Shown here: positions 51,978-61,891 of the stretch, piece after piece
How the letters are laid out: each line of letters starts with the position of its first letter
Numbering within the stretch: position 1 is the stretch's first letter
Assembly: GCA_905221615.1 (NCBI GenBank)
Contig: CAJNDT010000136.1
Span: forward strand, 631,001-695,000
Direction: 5' to 3'
DNA length: 64,000 bases
Source: Symbiodinium sp. CCMP2592
Lineage: Eukaryota; Sar; Dinophyceae; Suessiales; Symbiodiniaceae
Position numbers and translations under genes: made by a program
Notes under the pieces: model-generated
The model's database searches: none
What the model saw: only the letters and a program-made list of their open reading frames with translations
Told to the model about the DNA's origin: nothing

Positions 51978-52178
51978 ATTGATAATCATTCTTCCTGGAA
52001 CAGTTGCAAGGAGCCTACTGGTCATAGTTTAGGAATGCTACGGCGCTACGGTAACTGTAGCCTTTCGCAGGCGAACATGAATGGCTGAGCAGCTGATCTC
52101 TGAACATATCCTTGGACATATTTGGCAAAGTTGGCCCAGTCCCTCAACTTCAAGCCTTGTACCCGCTTCTCCACTGCA

Positions 52179-54110
52179 ATGCTGCGCATCAAAAAGCTAT
52201 CAGGAGAGGCACTGGCCGACATACCGCTGGTGAGCGATGTGAGGGCCTTGAAACGGCAACTGAACCTGCTGCACGGCATGCCTACAAGATTCCGACAGCG
52301 ACTGCTTCTTGGGGGTAGCCCCTTAGATGATTCTACCAATCTGGACGTGGACATGGACTTGGAGCTGGTTCGGCTAACATATTGCGAGCCCTCCCAGACG
52401 GCAGCTGAGAAGCTGGTGACTGCTGCGGCAAATGGCTCTATACCTGAGGCCCGTTTTAGCCAAACCTGTAAACTGTAATCCCAACCTTGCCAACCCAGAA
52501 GCCGTAGTCTCAAAGTTTTAAGCTTTCCCAGCCACTGTAGGGCCCTTAAAAAGTAGAATGGGGTCCTGGGGTACTTTCGTACACTTATCGCAAGGAACCC
52601 GAGGAATGATATTGGTAGTTCTTCCGGCCTCTACAGTGTACGTAAGGTAAGAAGTATGGGCCCCTAATACGGACCCTTAGACCTTTCTGACGACGTTCTA
52701 GGGACCCTTGAGAGTCTACATAGGCTATTTAGTAGGTATATGAGGATCCTAGGGTTAAGGGCCTATACCAGGGGCCCCTAGTTTCAAGCGTTGAGTCTAG
52801 GGCGAGACCCCTGAGTTTGGATCTTCCCTGCAGGTTGAGGCCATGTTGCAGCTACCTCTGAACCCGGACCTGGTCGATGCGCAAGGGACAAGCGCGCTCA
52901 TGGCGGCTTCTTCTGAAGGTCATGTGGAAGTTCTGGGTCTGTTGCTGGAGGCCGGTGGCGACACGAACTTGCGAAACAGTGACGGCGAGTGTGCAGTAAT
53001 ACTTGCGGCTAGACGCGGTCATGTGGAAATTGTGCATTTGCTGCTGGATGCTGGTGCAGATCACAAGATGTGCGGCAATACCGGCGACACTGCCGTAATG
53101 GCAGCTTCTGAAGGGGGCCACGTGGGCGTTCTTCGGGTGCTGCTGGATGCCGGCGCCGACACGAGCTCACTCGATCAGCACGGCTACAATGCCCTGATCG
53201 CCGCCGCTGGTCAAGGCCAGGCTGAGACAGCTGGGTTGCTGCTGGAGGCAGGCGCCGACAAAGAAAGTGTCGCCGACGACGGCGCCTCTTCCATGATCTT
53301 GGCGGCAGAAAGAGGCCACGTGGAACTTGTACGACTGCTGCTGCATGCAGGTGCTGACTGCCACGACGCTGACAATGAAGGCCAATGAAGGCCGCACATC
53401 TCTCATCGCAGCGTCTTCGGAAGGCCACGTGGAAGTTGTACGACTGCTGCTGCATGCAGGTGCTGACTGCCACGAAGCTGACAATGACGGCGACACTGTT
53501 CTCATGGCAGCTGCTTCGGAAGGCCACGTGGAAGTCGTACGACTGCTGCTGCAGGCCAGTGCCGACGTGGACGTGGACATTGCCGCGAATGACGGCAGCA
53601 CTGCCCTGATGCAGTCATCGGTGGCAGGCCAAATCGAAGTTCGGAGTCTGTTGCTGGAGGCCGGTGCCGACACGAACTTGCGAAACAGTGACTAGGTTGG
53701 ATTTTGGGACATTTTCCTTATTTGGGTTTATAAGGGACCCTATGTATAAATATTTTTCAGGGCGTTTAAAGGCCAACCCAGGTGACGGCGGCTGTGCAGT
53801 AATACTTGCGGCTAGATGTGGTCATGCGGAAATTGTGCGTTTGCTGCTGGATGCTGGTGCAGATCACAAGATGTGTAGCAATACCTGCGACACTGCTCTA
53901 ATGGCTGCTGCTGAGTATGGCCACGTGGGCGTTCTTCGGGTGCTGCTGGATGCCGGCGCCGACACGAGCTCACTCGATCAGCCACTGCTCTAATGGCTGC
54001 CGCTGAGTATGGCCACGTGGGCGTTCTTCGGGTGCTGCGGGATGCCGGCGCCGACACGAGCTCACTCGATCTGCACGGCTACAATGCGTTGCTGTAGGCC
54101 GGTGCCGATT
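52179..54110 (+). CDS. Ubiquitin-like / ankyrin-repeat protein gene, degenerate at the 3' end
   Basis: Exon 1 (52179-52448) starts at ATG in AATGCTGCGC and encodes a ubiquitin-like fold: MLRIKKLSGEALADIPLVSD, RALKRQLNLLHGMPTRFRQR and LLLGGSPLDDSTNLD. The first intron (52449-52833) has a GC donor (GAG|GCCCG) and CTGCAG acceptor, joining IPE to VEAMLQLPLNPDL in frame. Exon 2 encodes about nine ankyrin units (pattern GHVEVVRLLLEAGAD). The frame is broken by a 10-bp duplication (53374-53393), continues, is interrupted by a 94-bp intron (53688-53781), and again by a 92-bp tandem duplication (about 53891/53983) and a TAG at about 54095. Ankyrin repeats bind partner proteins; a ubiquitin-like N terminus suggests a role in protein turnover or scaffolding (inference). 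The gene may be a recent pseudogene, or the breaks may be sequencing or assembly errors. Confidence 0.8.
53374..53393 (+). repeat. 10-bp perfect tandem duplication that shifts the ankyrin frame
   Basis: AATGAAGGCC occurs twice back to back. With one copy the frame reads ADNEGRTSLIAASSEGHVEV; with two it stops at TGA at 53386-53388. It is the only frame break between two stretches of intact ankyrin units. Confidence 0.9.
53688..53781 (+). mobile_element. 94-bp introner-like intron with 5-bp target duplication
   Basis: The intron begins GTGACTAGGTTGG and ends CCAACCCAG, followed by a second GTGAC at 53782-53786. Removal as GT...AG restores NSDGGCAVILAA in frame. The inserted DNA (53693-53781, 89 bp) has imperfect terminal inverted repeats TAGGTTGG / CCAACCCA. 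The paralogous unit at 52950-53000 has the same flanks (GAACTTGCGAAACAGTGAC then GGC) without the insert. Confidence 0.85.
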
Positions 54111-54585
54111 CCAATGCACGCGGCAATGAAGGCAACTCTGCCCTTACACAGGCTTCTCAATCAGGCCAGGCCGGAACTGTTGGCAAGATGCGATGTCGGC
54201 AGTTCTGTCCCGATGGGAGCAGCCCTAAGAAGCCGCGCCTCAGTGGCCCCTGAAGATGTGAGCTTGGGGAAAAAGGATTCTTGCACGATTTCGGGTTTTT
54301 CTTTTGAGGTCGAGGGTTCAAGAGGTTATTGCTGAGGGTCAGGTTGGTGGACGGATTCGTATGGGTTGGGGTCTGGAATGTCACCAGATCTAGCACAGAG
54401 TGCCTGAAGTTCCAGCGGAGGGCCCCAGCACGTACCGGACTTCTACATCCATCTTGTCCCCGGTGCAAACGCAAGGCGCACGGTTTAGAAAGCCAGAATG
54501 CTTCAAGAGCTTACCCCGACCTTGAACCCCCCTGAACCCCAGCCCCTAACTGTCGTCGTCGGGCAAATCCGATGAGCCGAAACAG
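54111..54585. other. 3' flank of the ankyrin gene
   Basis: Degraded ankyrin-like codons (GADSNARGNEGNSALTQAS) continue to about 54250. A CCCTGAACCCC patch at 54525-54550 precedes the next exon. Confidence 0.4.
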
Positions 54586-54726
54586 TGCCCAAGCAAAAGG
54601 GAACGCTATGTGGACAACTATCTTGGAGTACCGAACTCCCAAAAACCAAGACGTCAATATGGAGGTTTCAAGTACCGTGTCATAGTCCTTACCTTACCAA
54701 TGCACATGTTCTGCAAGTTCACCTAA
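54586..54726 (+). CDS. Exon candidate open in all three frames
   Basis: Acceptor GCCGAAACAG. One frame reads CPSKRERYVDNYLGVPNSQK and RRQYGGFKYRVIVL to TAA at 54724; another reads GNAMWTTILEYRTPKNQDVN MEVSSTVS to TAG at 54680. Both look protein-like and I cannot choose between them. The left flank is CCCTGAACCCC-type. Confidence 0.45.
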   Translation, partial: CPSKRERYVDNYLGVPNSQKPRRQYGGFKYRVIVLTLPMHMFCKFT

Positions 54727-55624
54727 AAAGCCACGCGCATCCACGCAATGCTATAGCACCCTTTAGCACCCTGCATTTAGCCGAGTTGTTTTCCGAGAGC
54801 CACTGTTTGCCCAAAGCCCGACCACCATCGGCCTTTTTCGCCGACAGGGCTTTAAAATTTGGGCTTTGGGATTCCAGCTTCGGGGTGTCTGAGGGTTCAA
54901 GTTCGTTTAGCGATTCAGGGTTCGGAGTTTGGGGTTTAGGGGTGCCGGGAATGAGCTCATGTTTAGGATTCAAATTCATCGGTCACCAAATTCATCAGTC
55001 ACCAATCTGAAAGCTCAGTTCCTATTGGCCCAAGCTCATCCAGGTAGGGGTGTGTTCACGCTGAGTTGTTTCTAGATTGGACTTTTCGTTTGTATTGACG
55101 TGTTTCTGTTGCGGTCGGCAGGTCTCTTTGAAAGTCTTTATTGGTGGTGCATTGTTTTAATATGTGTCTTCATTTGCCTTGTATCGTCCTTATGTGGCTT
55201 TTCCTGTCTTGAGTCTTGAGTGTCCTTAGTTACATTTGTTGGTTGGATCTTTACATGGCATCAAGAGGATCTGACTCTCAATCGTAGTGTCATTGTAATG
55301 CCAAAAGATTTGCCACAAATAATGATATAAAAAAAAATGACAGATCCAATATAATCATAGTAGTAATCATAATGACAATCATAGCGTTGAGAATACCGAG
55401 AAGTCTTCAGGAGTGAAGGCTTCATGGCAGCCCCGATGTGGAGCCTGCAGGGTTCTAGCAGCCCGAAGCCAAAACCCTTAGCCCATATAAACCCTACCAA
55501 GCCCTGCATCCTGCACTTTGAACCCTTCACCCTCAGAGCCCTAAGCCTACAATCCTAAACCTTCTGCCCTACACGCTTAGAGCGCTAAACCTTCAATCCT
55601 AAGCTTTGCGCCCTGCACCCTTAG
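54727..55624. other. Intron or intergenic; mixed tracts
   Basis: 54900-54945 GGTTCGGAGTTTGGGGTTTA words; 55495-55624 CCCTAC/CCTAAACC words. AATCATA-rich AT patch at 55320-55385. No exon supported. Confidence 0.4.
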
Positions 55625-55728
55625 AGCCCTACCCGAGAAGGCCGTTGCCGAACCTGAGAATTGCGACGAGCTCTGCTATGCCGATCCGGACGCGGACAGG
55701 CAGAAGTGCCGGATCGCTCGGGCTTGGG
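55625..55728 (+). CDS. 104-bp acidic exon; donor is GTTTAGGGTTTAGGG
   Basis: CTGCACCCTTAG before; the frame is LPEKAVAEPENCDELCYADP DADRQKCRIARAW. The intron starts GTTTAGGGTTTAGGG (55729). Three Cys and many acidic residues; no named domain. This is the cleanest case in which consecutive telomere heptads begin exactly at the splice donor. Confidence 0.6.
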
Positions 55729-55752
55729 GTTTAGGGTTTAGGGTTTGGGGGG
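55729..55752. repeat. TTTAGGG units at intron start
   Basis: GTTTAGGGTTTAGGGTTTGG GG directly after the exon. Confidence 0.9.
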
Positions 55753-56254
55753 TTCTGCAAGACAACAACCATGGTTTTTGTAAAAGCGATATTCGTGTCA
55801 AGACTGGTAAGTAGTAGCAATGTAAACGGCGAGAACTAATAGGCAATCATGGCTGTGTTCGGAGTGAGACGAATCATGATTTTTTCCATGGTTCACGTGA
55901 CAAAGCGCACCCACCCCGTTTGAATTGTTTCTCATGTTCGTTATCATAACCCCACTGAACTACATAGTCAAAGAAATGCTGTGAGTATGGGCCCCAATGC
56001 CGAAGGTTTCAACCTTTATTGCCTGCTACCTATGCGGTTCTAGGACTCAAGGTGTTCAAGGGTCTACCCTTACGGGTCTTTTGGGTTCATAGAACTTTGG
56101 ATTTTACGGCTTCAGGTTTTGTGGTTCGAAGGTTTAACGGATGGAGCACAGGGTCTATTAGGATAGACTAAGCGTGACTAGGCGGTCGCATAATGGCAAG
56201 AGCATTGTTTCTAATAAGTGTGTCTACTTTACAACTCTAAAACGGCGCAGAGGG

Positions 56255-56320
56255 TTTCTAGGTTGATTATTACTATTATTATTATTACCATTATTATTAT
56301 TATTACTATTATTATTATGA
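56255..56320. repeat. (ATT)n-type microsatellite
   Basis: TTATTACTATTATTATTATT with interruptions. The minus ORF 56224-56424 (poly-Asn) is an artefact. Confidence 0.9.
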
Positions 56321-56429
56321 AGGATGGGGAGACTGAAGCGGGCTTCAGGAAAAAGAGTCACGTGATTTCCTGAAGTACCTTCCAACAAAGGGTTCAGGGC
56401 TCCGTGCGCCAGATTTGCAGCCAAAGGTC

Positions 56430-56529
56430 CACACCAGCCCCTCCGAGCCCCCAGTTGGGTTTACACTGTTGGGATCAAGCAGGACCTTGCGTTCGGGTTG
56501 TGTTCGGCTGCTGCTGTGGACGGCCTGCG
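56430..56529 (+). CDS. Candidate exon
   Basis: Frame LLGSSRTLRSGCVRLLLWTA CG before a donor-like GTGTAGGGTTAAGGG. The left border is unclear (possibly CCTCCGAG at 56450). Confidence 0.35.
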
Positions 56530-56730
56530 GTGTAGGGTTAAGGGTTTAGACTTTTTAGGGTTTAGGTTTTAGGGTTTAGTGTTCGGGGTTGACGTGGACT
56601 GTGATTCGAACTTAGATGTGCTAATGGATGTTCCTTCCAATCCTAGCCTGAAGCTCTGAGACTCTCAAGAGGGTGTAGGGTTTTTAGGGTTCAGGGTTTA
56701 GGGTCTTAGGGTTTAGGGGAGGCGCTGAAG
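56530..56730. repeat. TTTAGGG-type tracts around a short open stretch
   Basis: GTAGGGTTAAGGGTTTAG to 56585 and GTAGGGTTTTTAGGGTTC from 56680. Between them the frame VDVDCDSNLDVLMDVPSNPS is open (56590-56650) and may be an exon. Confidence 0.5.
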
Positions 56731-57391
56731 GTCCCAAGCCCATCTAAACCCTGAACCACAGAGCCCTCAAGCCCGGAGCATCAAGAGACCCTGTTTGAAC
56801 CCTCATCCCATGCAGCCCTGGTCTTAGATCCACAGTATCTAACCTGTAACTTTTTGGGTTCTTATGGTTTAGTAGGAATCGGAAAGTTTAACCTTTCATT
56901 TCTGTGGCGTACTGGGGTAGTAAGTGGTACAACCCAACATACGCAGGCGCCGGAACAGTCACCATTTCTATCCCTTGACCATGATATAGTCCGGAAGCCA
57001 CATTGCAGTAGCTCATATAGCCTTCCTCAGAGAAACCCTTTAAGAATAGATATCGCTTTGGAATGAGTGTTAATGTTTAATGGAGAGCCTAGTTTAAACA
57101 GTTTTGGGCAGTGTTGAAATCGACACCTGGTATAGTAACATTCATAGTGACCCTTAAAGTAGCTCCCAAGGGAGCCCTTCCAGAACCTTGAAAGGAACGC
57201 TAGCCGCTAAATCCGGAGCACAGACCCTTCTTCATCTATTATCTGCTATCTCCTATCCCGGACCCAAAATTATATTCCGGCCCCTGCCCCTACGCCCTAA
57301 GCCTTAAGCCCTAACCAAACCCTGAACCCTAAACCGTAAAAATAGAAGAAATCCCAATGGGGGGAAGGCGCTTAAACAAAAAAACGTATAG
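56731..57391. other. Intron stretch
   Basis: CCCTGAACC words at 56740-56830 and 57280-57345. Frame 56854-57066 has no borders. AAAAATAGAAGAAATCCC precedes the next exon. Confidence 0.4.
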
Positions 57392-57473
57392 CAGCCGAAG
57401 GTGGGCCCAGCTCGCCGAGACTGGCGCGAAGCCTCCGCCCGACGTAACGAAGGGGAACCTGCCTGGGGGCTCA
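57392..57473 (+). CDS. 82-bp exon
   Basis: Acceptor ACGTATAG opens SRRWAQLAETGAKPPPDVTK GNLPGGS; donor GTTTGGATTTGGGG (57474). A second frame (QPKVGPARRDWREASARRNE) is also open. CCCTAAACCG left, GGGGTTTTAGGGG right. Confidence 0.55.
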
Positions 57474-57625
57474 GTTTGGATTTGGGGTTTTAGGGGTTTT
57501 AGAGGTTTCTAGGGGTTTAGGGTTCAGGATTTTGGGTTTAGGGTTTGGGATTTAGAGCTCAACAAAGGTTCGAAGTTGTGTTTGCAAGCTGTGGGGAACA
57601 GTGCTGTTGGGTTTAGGGTCTGGGG
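57474..57625. repeat. TTTAGGG-type intron start
   Basis: GGTTTTAGGGGTTTTAGAGG and GGGTTTAGGGTTTGGG words. Confidence 0.8.
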
Positions 57626-57640
57626 TTTAAGTTGCACCTA

Positions 57641-57747
57641 TAGTCTCCCTTTAGTTCCTTGTCTTTGTTAACCAAAATCTCAATTATAGGGTCCTAACCA
57701 TAAAATTGGCTAACCAAAAAAAGGAACTACACTGGGTACTATAGGTA
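57641..57747. mobile_element. Inverted repeat element, family H
   Basis: Ends ACCTATAGTCTCCCTTTAG and GTACTATAGGT, inner TTAGTTCCTT / AAGGAACTA and GTTAACCAAAA / GGCTAACCAAAA. Confidence 0.7.
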
Positions 57748-58590
57748 GGGTCATTTCGATTCTCTCGCTCTCCCCAGCCTCGGAGATCCCCCCCTGGGGC
57801 TTGCGGTTTTAGGATTTAGGTCTTGACATTACACGAGATCCATGATTATGGACCCCTGTTTCTGATGCCCTTAGGACCATTTCATGTTATGTGCCATCTT
57901 GACCGTATTAAAGTTTCAGTTCATGCTTAAGGTTTTAGGGCTTCCATCGTTGAAGGTTTCAAGTTGAAGAGTTGAGAACGTTTTGCCAAACATCGGGACT
58001 TTCGGTGTTTTAGATAAGGGTTCCCTAGGGATCAGGGTTCACCCAGGCCAAGTCTAGGATTCGTGTATCAGTGTGGTTATGATTCTTCTGCGGTCTGGGG
58101 CAGTGATCATACTCAATATTGCTATTTAAGTTCTGCAGCTGAAAATTCTTTAATGAATCTGTAGCCGACTCGTGTTTTCTCCCACGGCCACCACTAGTTT
58201 TTGTGACTGCGCTTTCATCCTACTACTTCTCGTTCAGCATGGCACTGCTTGCTGTGTTTAATACTGTGTTGCGACGATGGTTGCTATTGCCACCATAAAT
58301 CTGTAGGGCTTCGGGTTCAGGTTCTGAGGACCTGCGACACTACGGACTCGGTGGGTGCATGTCAGCTGCTCGAAAACTCATTCCTGTGTTTGTCCCATCT
58401 CTGCAAGATTGCCATTGTGCTGCCAGCCGGATGCATGTTGACCCGAATGCCCGTTTGCTACTGCTTGGAGATTGACACCAAACACCTTGGAGTCCGTGGC
58501 CTTGAGGCTGAAGTGTGATTCGTCTGACCCACTTCGAGGCCCTTGGAGCAGTAGAACCCACCGCAATTTACTTGGCCTCCTCAGACCGAA
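57748..58590. other. No supported gene
   Basis: Frame 58249-58518 (CysLeu-rich) and overlapping minus frames lack borders. GATTTAGG and TTTTAGGG words are sparse. Confidence 0.35.
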
Positions 58591-58700
58591 CTTGGAGGTT
58601 CATGGGTATTTATAAATAGGGTTATGAGCGCCCTAATAGGACTTATAACTATAGTTATCCTAGTTATAACCCCATTTGTAACTACCCCTGAACCTCCAAG
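58591..58700. mobile_element. MITE-like family A copy
   Basis: CTTGGAGGTTCATGGGTATT and TAACTACCCCTGAACCTCCA AG. AT-rich centre TTATAACTATAGTTATCC. Confidence 0.9.
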
Positions 58701-59430
58701 AAGCGATTCCAGTCCCAGTGGCACCTCCTCATGTGCCAGAGACATCCTGGGCCCTGCGCCCTTCAACCTCCTTCTGAGCCCAAGACAGCAATACACTGAC
58801 CCCGATCTGAAAACTTAAATCCCAAACCCTAAACACTTACCCGACGGATGGACAGCTCCCACTATTGAAGAAACAGCACCGATTTGGATGACCGTTGTCG
58901 GGATCTGACGGGTTCAGCTTGATGACGTCGGGTTCTGAGATCAGGCCGCAAAGAAGCAGACTGAACGCTAAGCCTTATGGTTTTCCGTAGCCTTGTAGAG
59001 CCTTCAAAAACCTCATTGCGGAACCCTCGACTCAAAGCATCAAGCCCTAAACCGCTGAACCCCCCTAGAGCCCTAAAGCCCTAAACACAAAACCCCTCAA
59101 GCCCCAAAAACTCTAAATTCACAAGCCAAAAAAGCCCTAAACGCCCCTGGACCCCTCCAATCTACTTCAAATACCAACTGACAAGGACTCGAAAGGGCAC
59201 TTGGGGGGTCCTGTCCGAAACTACACCCAAAGACCCTGAACGCAAAAGCCCGTGTTGCCTTCAGACATCCACTAAGTCCAGCGACCCTGAACCCAAAAGC
59301 CCTAAAGCCTTAAGCCCTTAAGCCCCAATAGATCCCGTATAGAAGGCGTCCTAACTCCCTTTAAGCCTCAGTCCTAAAATACTAGACCCAAAGGCCCTGA
59401 GCCCTAAAGCCCTTTAAGCCTTAAGCCCTA
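58701..59430. other. Intron or intergenic, CCCTAAA-type from 58960
   Basis: AACCCTAAACACTTACCC at 58823-58840 and CCCTAAACC/AGCCCTAAAG words from 59040 to 59430. Confidence 0.5.
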
Positions 59431-59645
59431 ATTGACCAAAAACCCTAAACCCTAAACCTTAACTCCGTTTAGGCTTTCTAAAACCCCGGTAGACTAAACC
59501 TTAAACCGTAATAGACTAAACCTTAACTCCTAAACCCTAAACCCTCAACCCTCAACCCTAAACCCTCAACCCAAAACCCTAAACCCTCAACCCTAACCCT
59601 CAACCCTAAACCCTAAACCCTAAACCCCTCAACCCCTAAACCCCA
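59431..59645. repeat. CCCTAAA/CCCTCAA array
   Basis: ACCCTAAACCCTCAACCCTC and similar units, the largest CCCTAAA-orientation array in the window (about 25 units, with CCCTCAA variants). Confidence 0.95.
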
Positions 59646-59688
59646 ATAGACTAATCCTTGGTTTTGAGAGACCCCAAGGCGCCTGCAG

Positions 59689-59747
59689 GGCAGCTTCTCT
59701 GGAAAGGCGACCACCCACAGCCACCAGCCCAAGCCTCAGCTACTCGG
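59689..59747 (+). CDS. 59-bp exon
   Basis: CAAGGCGCCTGCAG before; frame QLLWKGDHPQPPAQASATR; donor GTTCTTTTT (59748). The large CCCTAAA array lies directly left. Confidence 0.55.
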
Positions 59748-59769
59748 GTTCTTTTTAATGTATTTCTAA

Positions 59770-59880
59770 ATATATATATATATATATATATATTACGCAA
59801 TATAAGGTGGGTGTGTGTGTATATGTATATATATATATATATATATTATGTAACATAAGGTGTGTGTATATATACAGAGA
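59770..59880. repeat. (AT)n microsatellites
   Basis: Two blocks of AT dinucleotides (59770-59794 and 59821-59846) separated by GTGTGTGTGTATATG. Confidence 0.95.
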
Positions 59881-60750
59881 GACGAAGGTATAATATGTAT
59901 AGTGAGTAATTCGTAACATTCTCTTTTTATGGTCCTATACAGCCATAGCAGAGAGTTGATCGACTCCGATATACAAAGATCTCGAAAATGCGGTTCCAAT
60001 GTTTGAGGCCCGTGTTGTTTAGAAACGTGTTGAGATTTGACGTTTAAGACCTTTACTTCTCCCGAATCGTTGGTGTGGATCATGGTGCGGGGATTTGCGT
60101 CTGTGGTGAAAGCGGGACAATGATGAGCATGAGAGCTGCTAGTAGCTAGGAATCCGATGCCCTGAAACCTAAACCCCCATCCATTCTTGAATTATGGTTC
60201 CCGGTAGACAGAATGTTTCGGTTGATGTTCGGGCTCTTGCTTGTGTTTCTTTTCTGAGCTCCATGTTATGATGACTTCTGTCATATGCATGACTCTCACT
60301 ACAGTCATTTCATCCCTTGCTACGTTCCATTATACTCTTAAGCCCTAAATCCTCAAGCCATCAACCCTGAAACTCTGAAGCTCGAACCCTAAGACCCCCG
60401 CATGCTATGCCCGTATGCCGAAGTAAGAGCTGGATACCTAAAGTCCCCAAAAAAACTCCGACAAAGACCTGTCCCGAAACCCTGTTCTGTTGATTAACAG
60501 TTCCCCTGAACAGTCCTCACATAGCACACCAAAAAACACTTTTGTCGAAAACCGTCAATCTGTTGAACCCTTCAATACCCATCGAACCTTTCAAGAACCC
60601 CGTTCAAGAAGCTTTACAGTTACAGAACCTAGCAAAAATTAGTTCCCGCAAATCCACCACAGAAACGTGCGTGCATCCCTTCAGACACGGGTGAGGCTCC
60701 CTAAACCCCAAACCCGGAAGCCCTTGCATATCATATCCTAAGCCCTAAGC
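59881..60750. other. No supported gene
   Basis: A minus frame 59793-60083 overlaps the AT repeat. CCCTAAATCC and CCCTGAAAC words at 60340-60410. Confidence 0.4.
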
Positions 60751-60925
60751 CCTTAAGAAGAGCCCTTAAAGGAGGCCCTTAAAGGAGACCCTTATAGGAG
60801 CCCCTAAAGGAGAACCCTTATAGGAAGACCCTCTTATAGGAACCCCTTATAGGAACCTTAAAGGAACCCTTAAAGGATTCTAAAGGAGCCCTTATAGGAA
60901 CCCCTTCTAGGAGCCCCTAAATGGA
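60751..60925. repeat. Tandem repeat of about 15-18 bp, CCCTTATAGGA type
   Basis: About ten units such as CCCTTAAAGGAGG, CCCTTATAGGAGC and CCCCTAAAGGAGAA. The unit contains a CCCTTAAA/CCCTAAA core and is partly self-complementary (CCTTATAGG). Confidence 0.85.
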
Positions 60926-60954
60926 GCCCCGAAGCCCCGATCTCTAGAAAGCAG

Positions 60955-61012
60955 AGGATGGACGTGAACATCGGCGTGGACTTCGAGATGCCCAGCAAGG
61001 CACCCAAAGAAG
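60955..61012 (+). CDS. 58-bp exon
   Basis: TCTCTAGAAAGCAG before; frame RMDVNIGVDFEMPSKAPKE; donor GTTTCGGGCTGTAGGGG (61013). CCCTAAA-type array left, TTTAGGG-type right. Confidence 0.6.
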
Positions 61013-61400
61013 GTTTCGGGCTGTAGGGGTTTAGGAAGTTTAGGGTTTATGGATTTAAGGGCTTAGGATTTTTGGGGGTTTAGGGGTCTTAAGGATTTAT
61101 GGTTTAGAGGTTTAAGGGTTTTCGGGTTTGGGGGTTTAGGGGTTTAAGGTGACCCAAACAGGGTGTGATACCAACGGGGCAGCCCGAAATGCTTGGGCTT
61201 TAGAGTAGCGGCTTTAGGGGATCATCGTGGGTTTGGGGCTTTGCGGATGGTATTTGGTTTGGGGTCTAGTACGGGGTTTCGGGGACAATCTCGGGGTGAG
61301 GTTTAGGGGGTAATCTTGGGTTATTGGGTTTACGGTTTCGGATTGAGTTTAGGTTTCAGAGTTTAGGGGATAATACGGGGCTCGAAACATCGGCAATAGT
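61013..61400. repeat. TTTAGGG-type intron tract
   Basis: GGGGTTTAGGAAGTTTAGGG, GGTTTACGG and TTTAGGGGATAATACGGGG words. Confidence 0.8.
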
Positions 61401-61434
61401 ATTGTTTGAGGTTTGGGGCTGCAATATAACGATA

Positions 61435-61475
61435 TCCATACCCCTGTTCTGATTACTAAGGCCCCTCAATTAGGA
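61435..61475. mobile_element. Family F end
   Basis: CCCTGTTCTGATTACTAAGG CCCC; a second related end GGGGCCTTAATAATTACC lies at 61580. They may bound one diverged element. Confidence 0.5.
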
Positions 61476-61739
61476 CAAAAGTATCATCTGAAGCTCCAGG
61501 ATTACTTGAAGGGATGAACAAGGGTTCTACCGGAGTTTATGATGTGGATTTAAGGTTGCATTTCTGTGGTGGTATAATATAGGGGCCTTAATAATTACCT
61601 ATAATATTTTGGGGGGGTCCTAATTCTAATTATGTAGGCAGAGTTCTTTTGAGTGTTTTCTAGGCTTGGGATTTCGGTTTCGGGCTTCAGGCTTCAGGGC
61701 TTAAGGATAAACCCCCAAACCTCCGACTCCTGAGCGCAG

Positions 61740-61790
61740 GTGGCCGCGAAGACCATGAAGCAGCTCTCGGATTCGGGCCTTCTCCTCAGG
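61740..61790 (+). CDS. 51-bp exon with strong acceptor
   Basis: CTCCTGAGCGCAG before; frame VAAKTMKQLSDSGLLL; donor GTTATT (61791) after CTCAGG. Phase 0 start. CCCCCAAACC lies left of the acceptor. Confidence 0.55.
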
Positions 61791-61891
61791 GTTATTCGAT
61801 AGTCTGCAGACTTTTACTAACAGATTTCTAAACATGTTATATTAAAGGCTGTCTCTTAACATTCTAAGCATGCTAAAGACCGTCTCTTGAT

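Noticed and set aside
52843-54057. Minus-strand frames of up to 172 codons over the ankyrin gene
   Set aside because: Antisense shadow of the ankyrin units; the plus strand has the repeat signature and splice sites.
59793-60083. Minus-strand 96-codon frame
   Set aside because: Its C-terminal part is the AT/GT microsatellite and no border or domain is seen.
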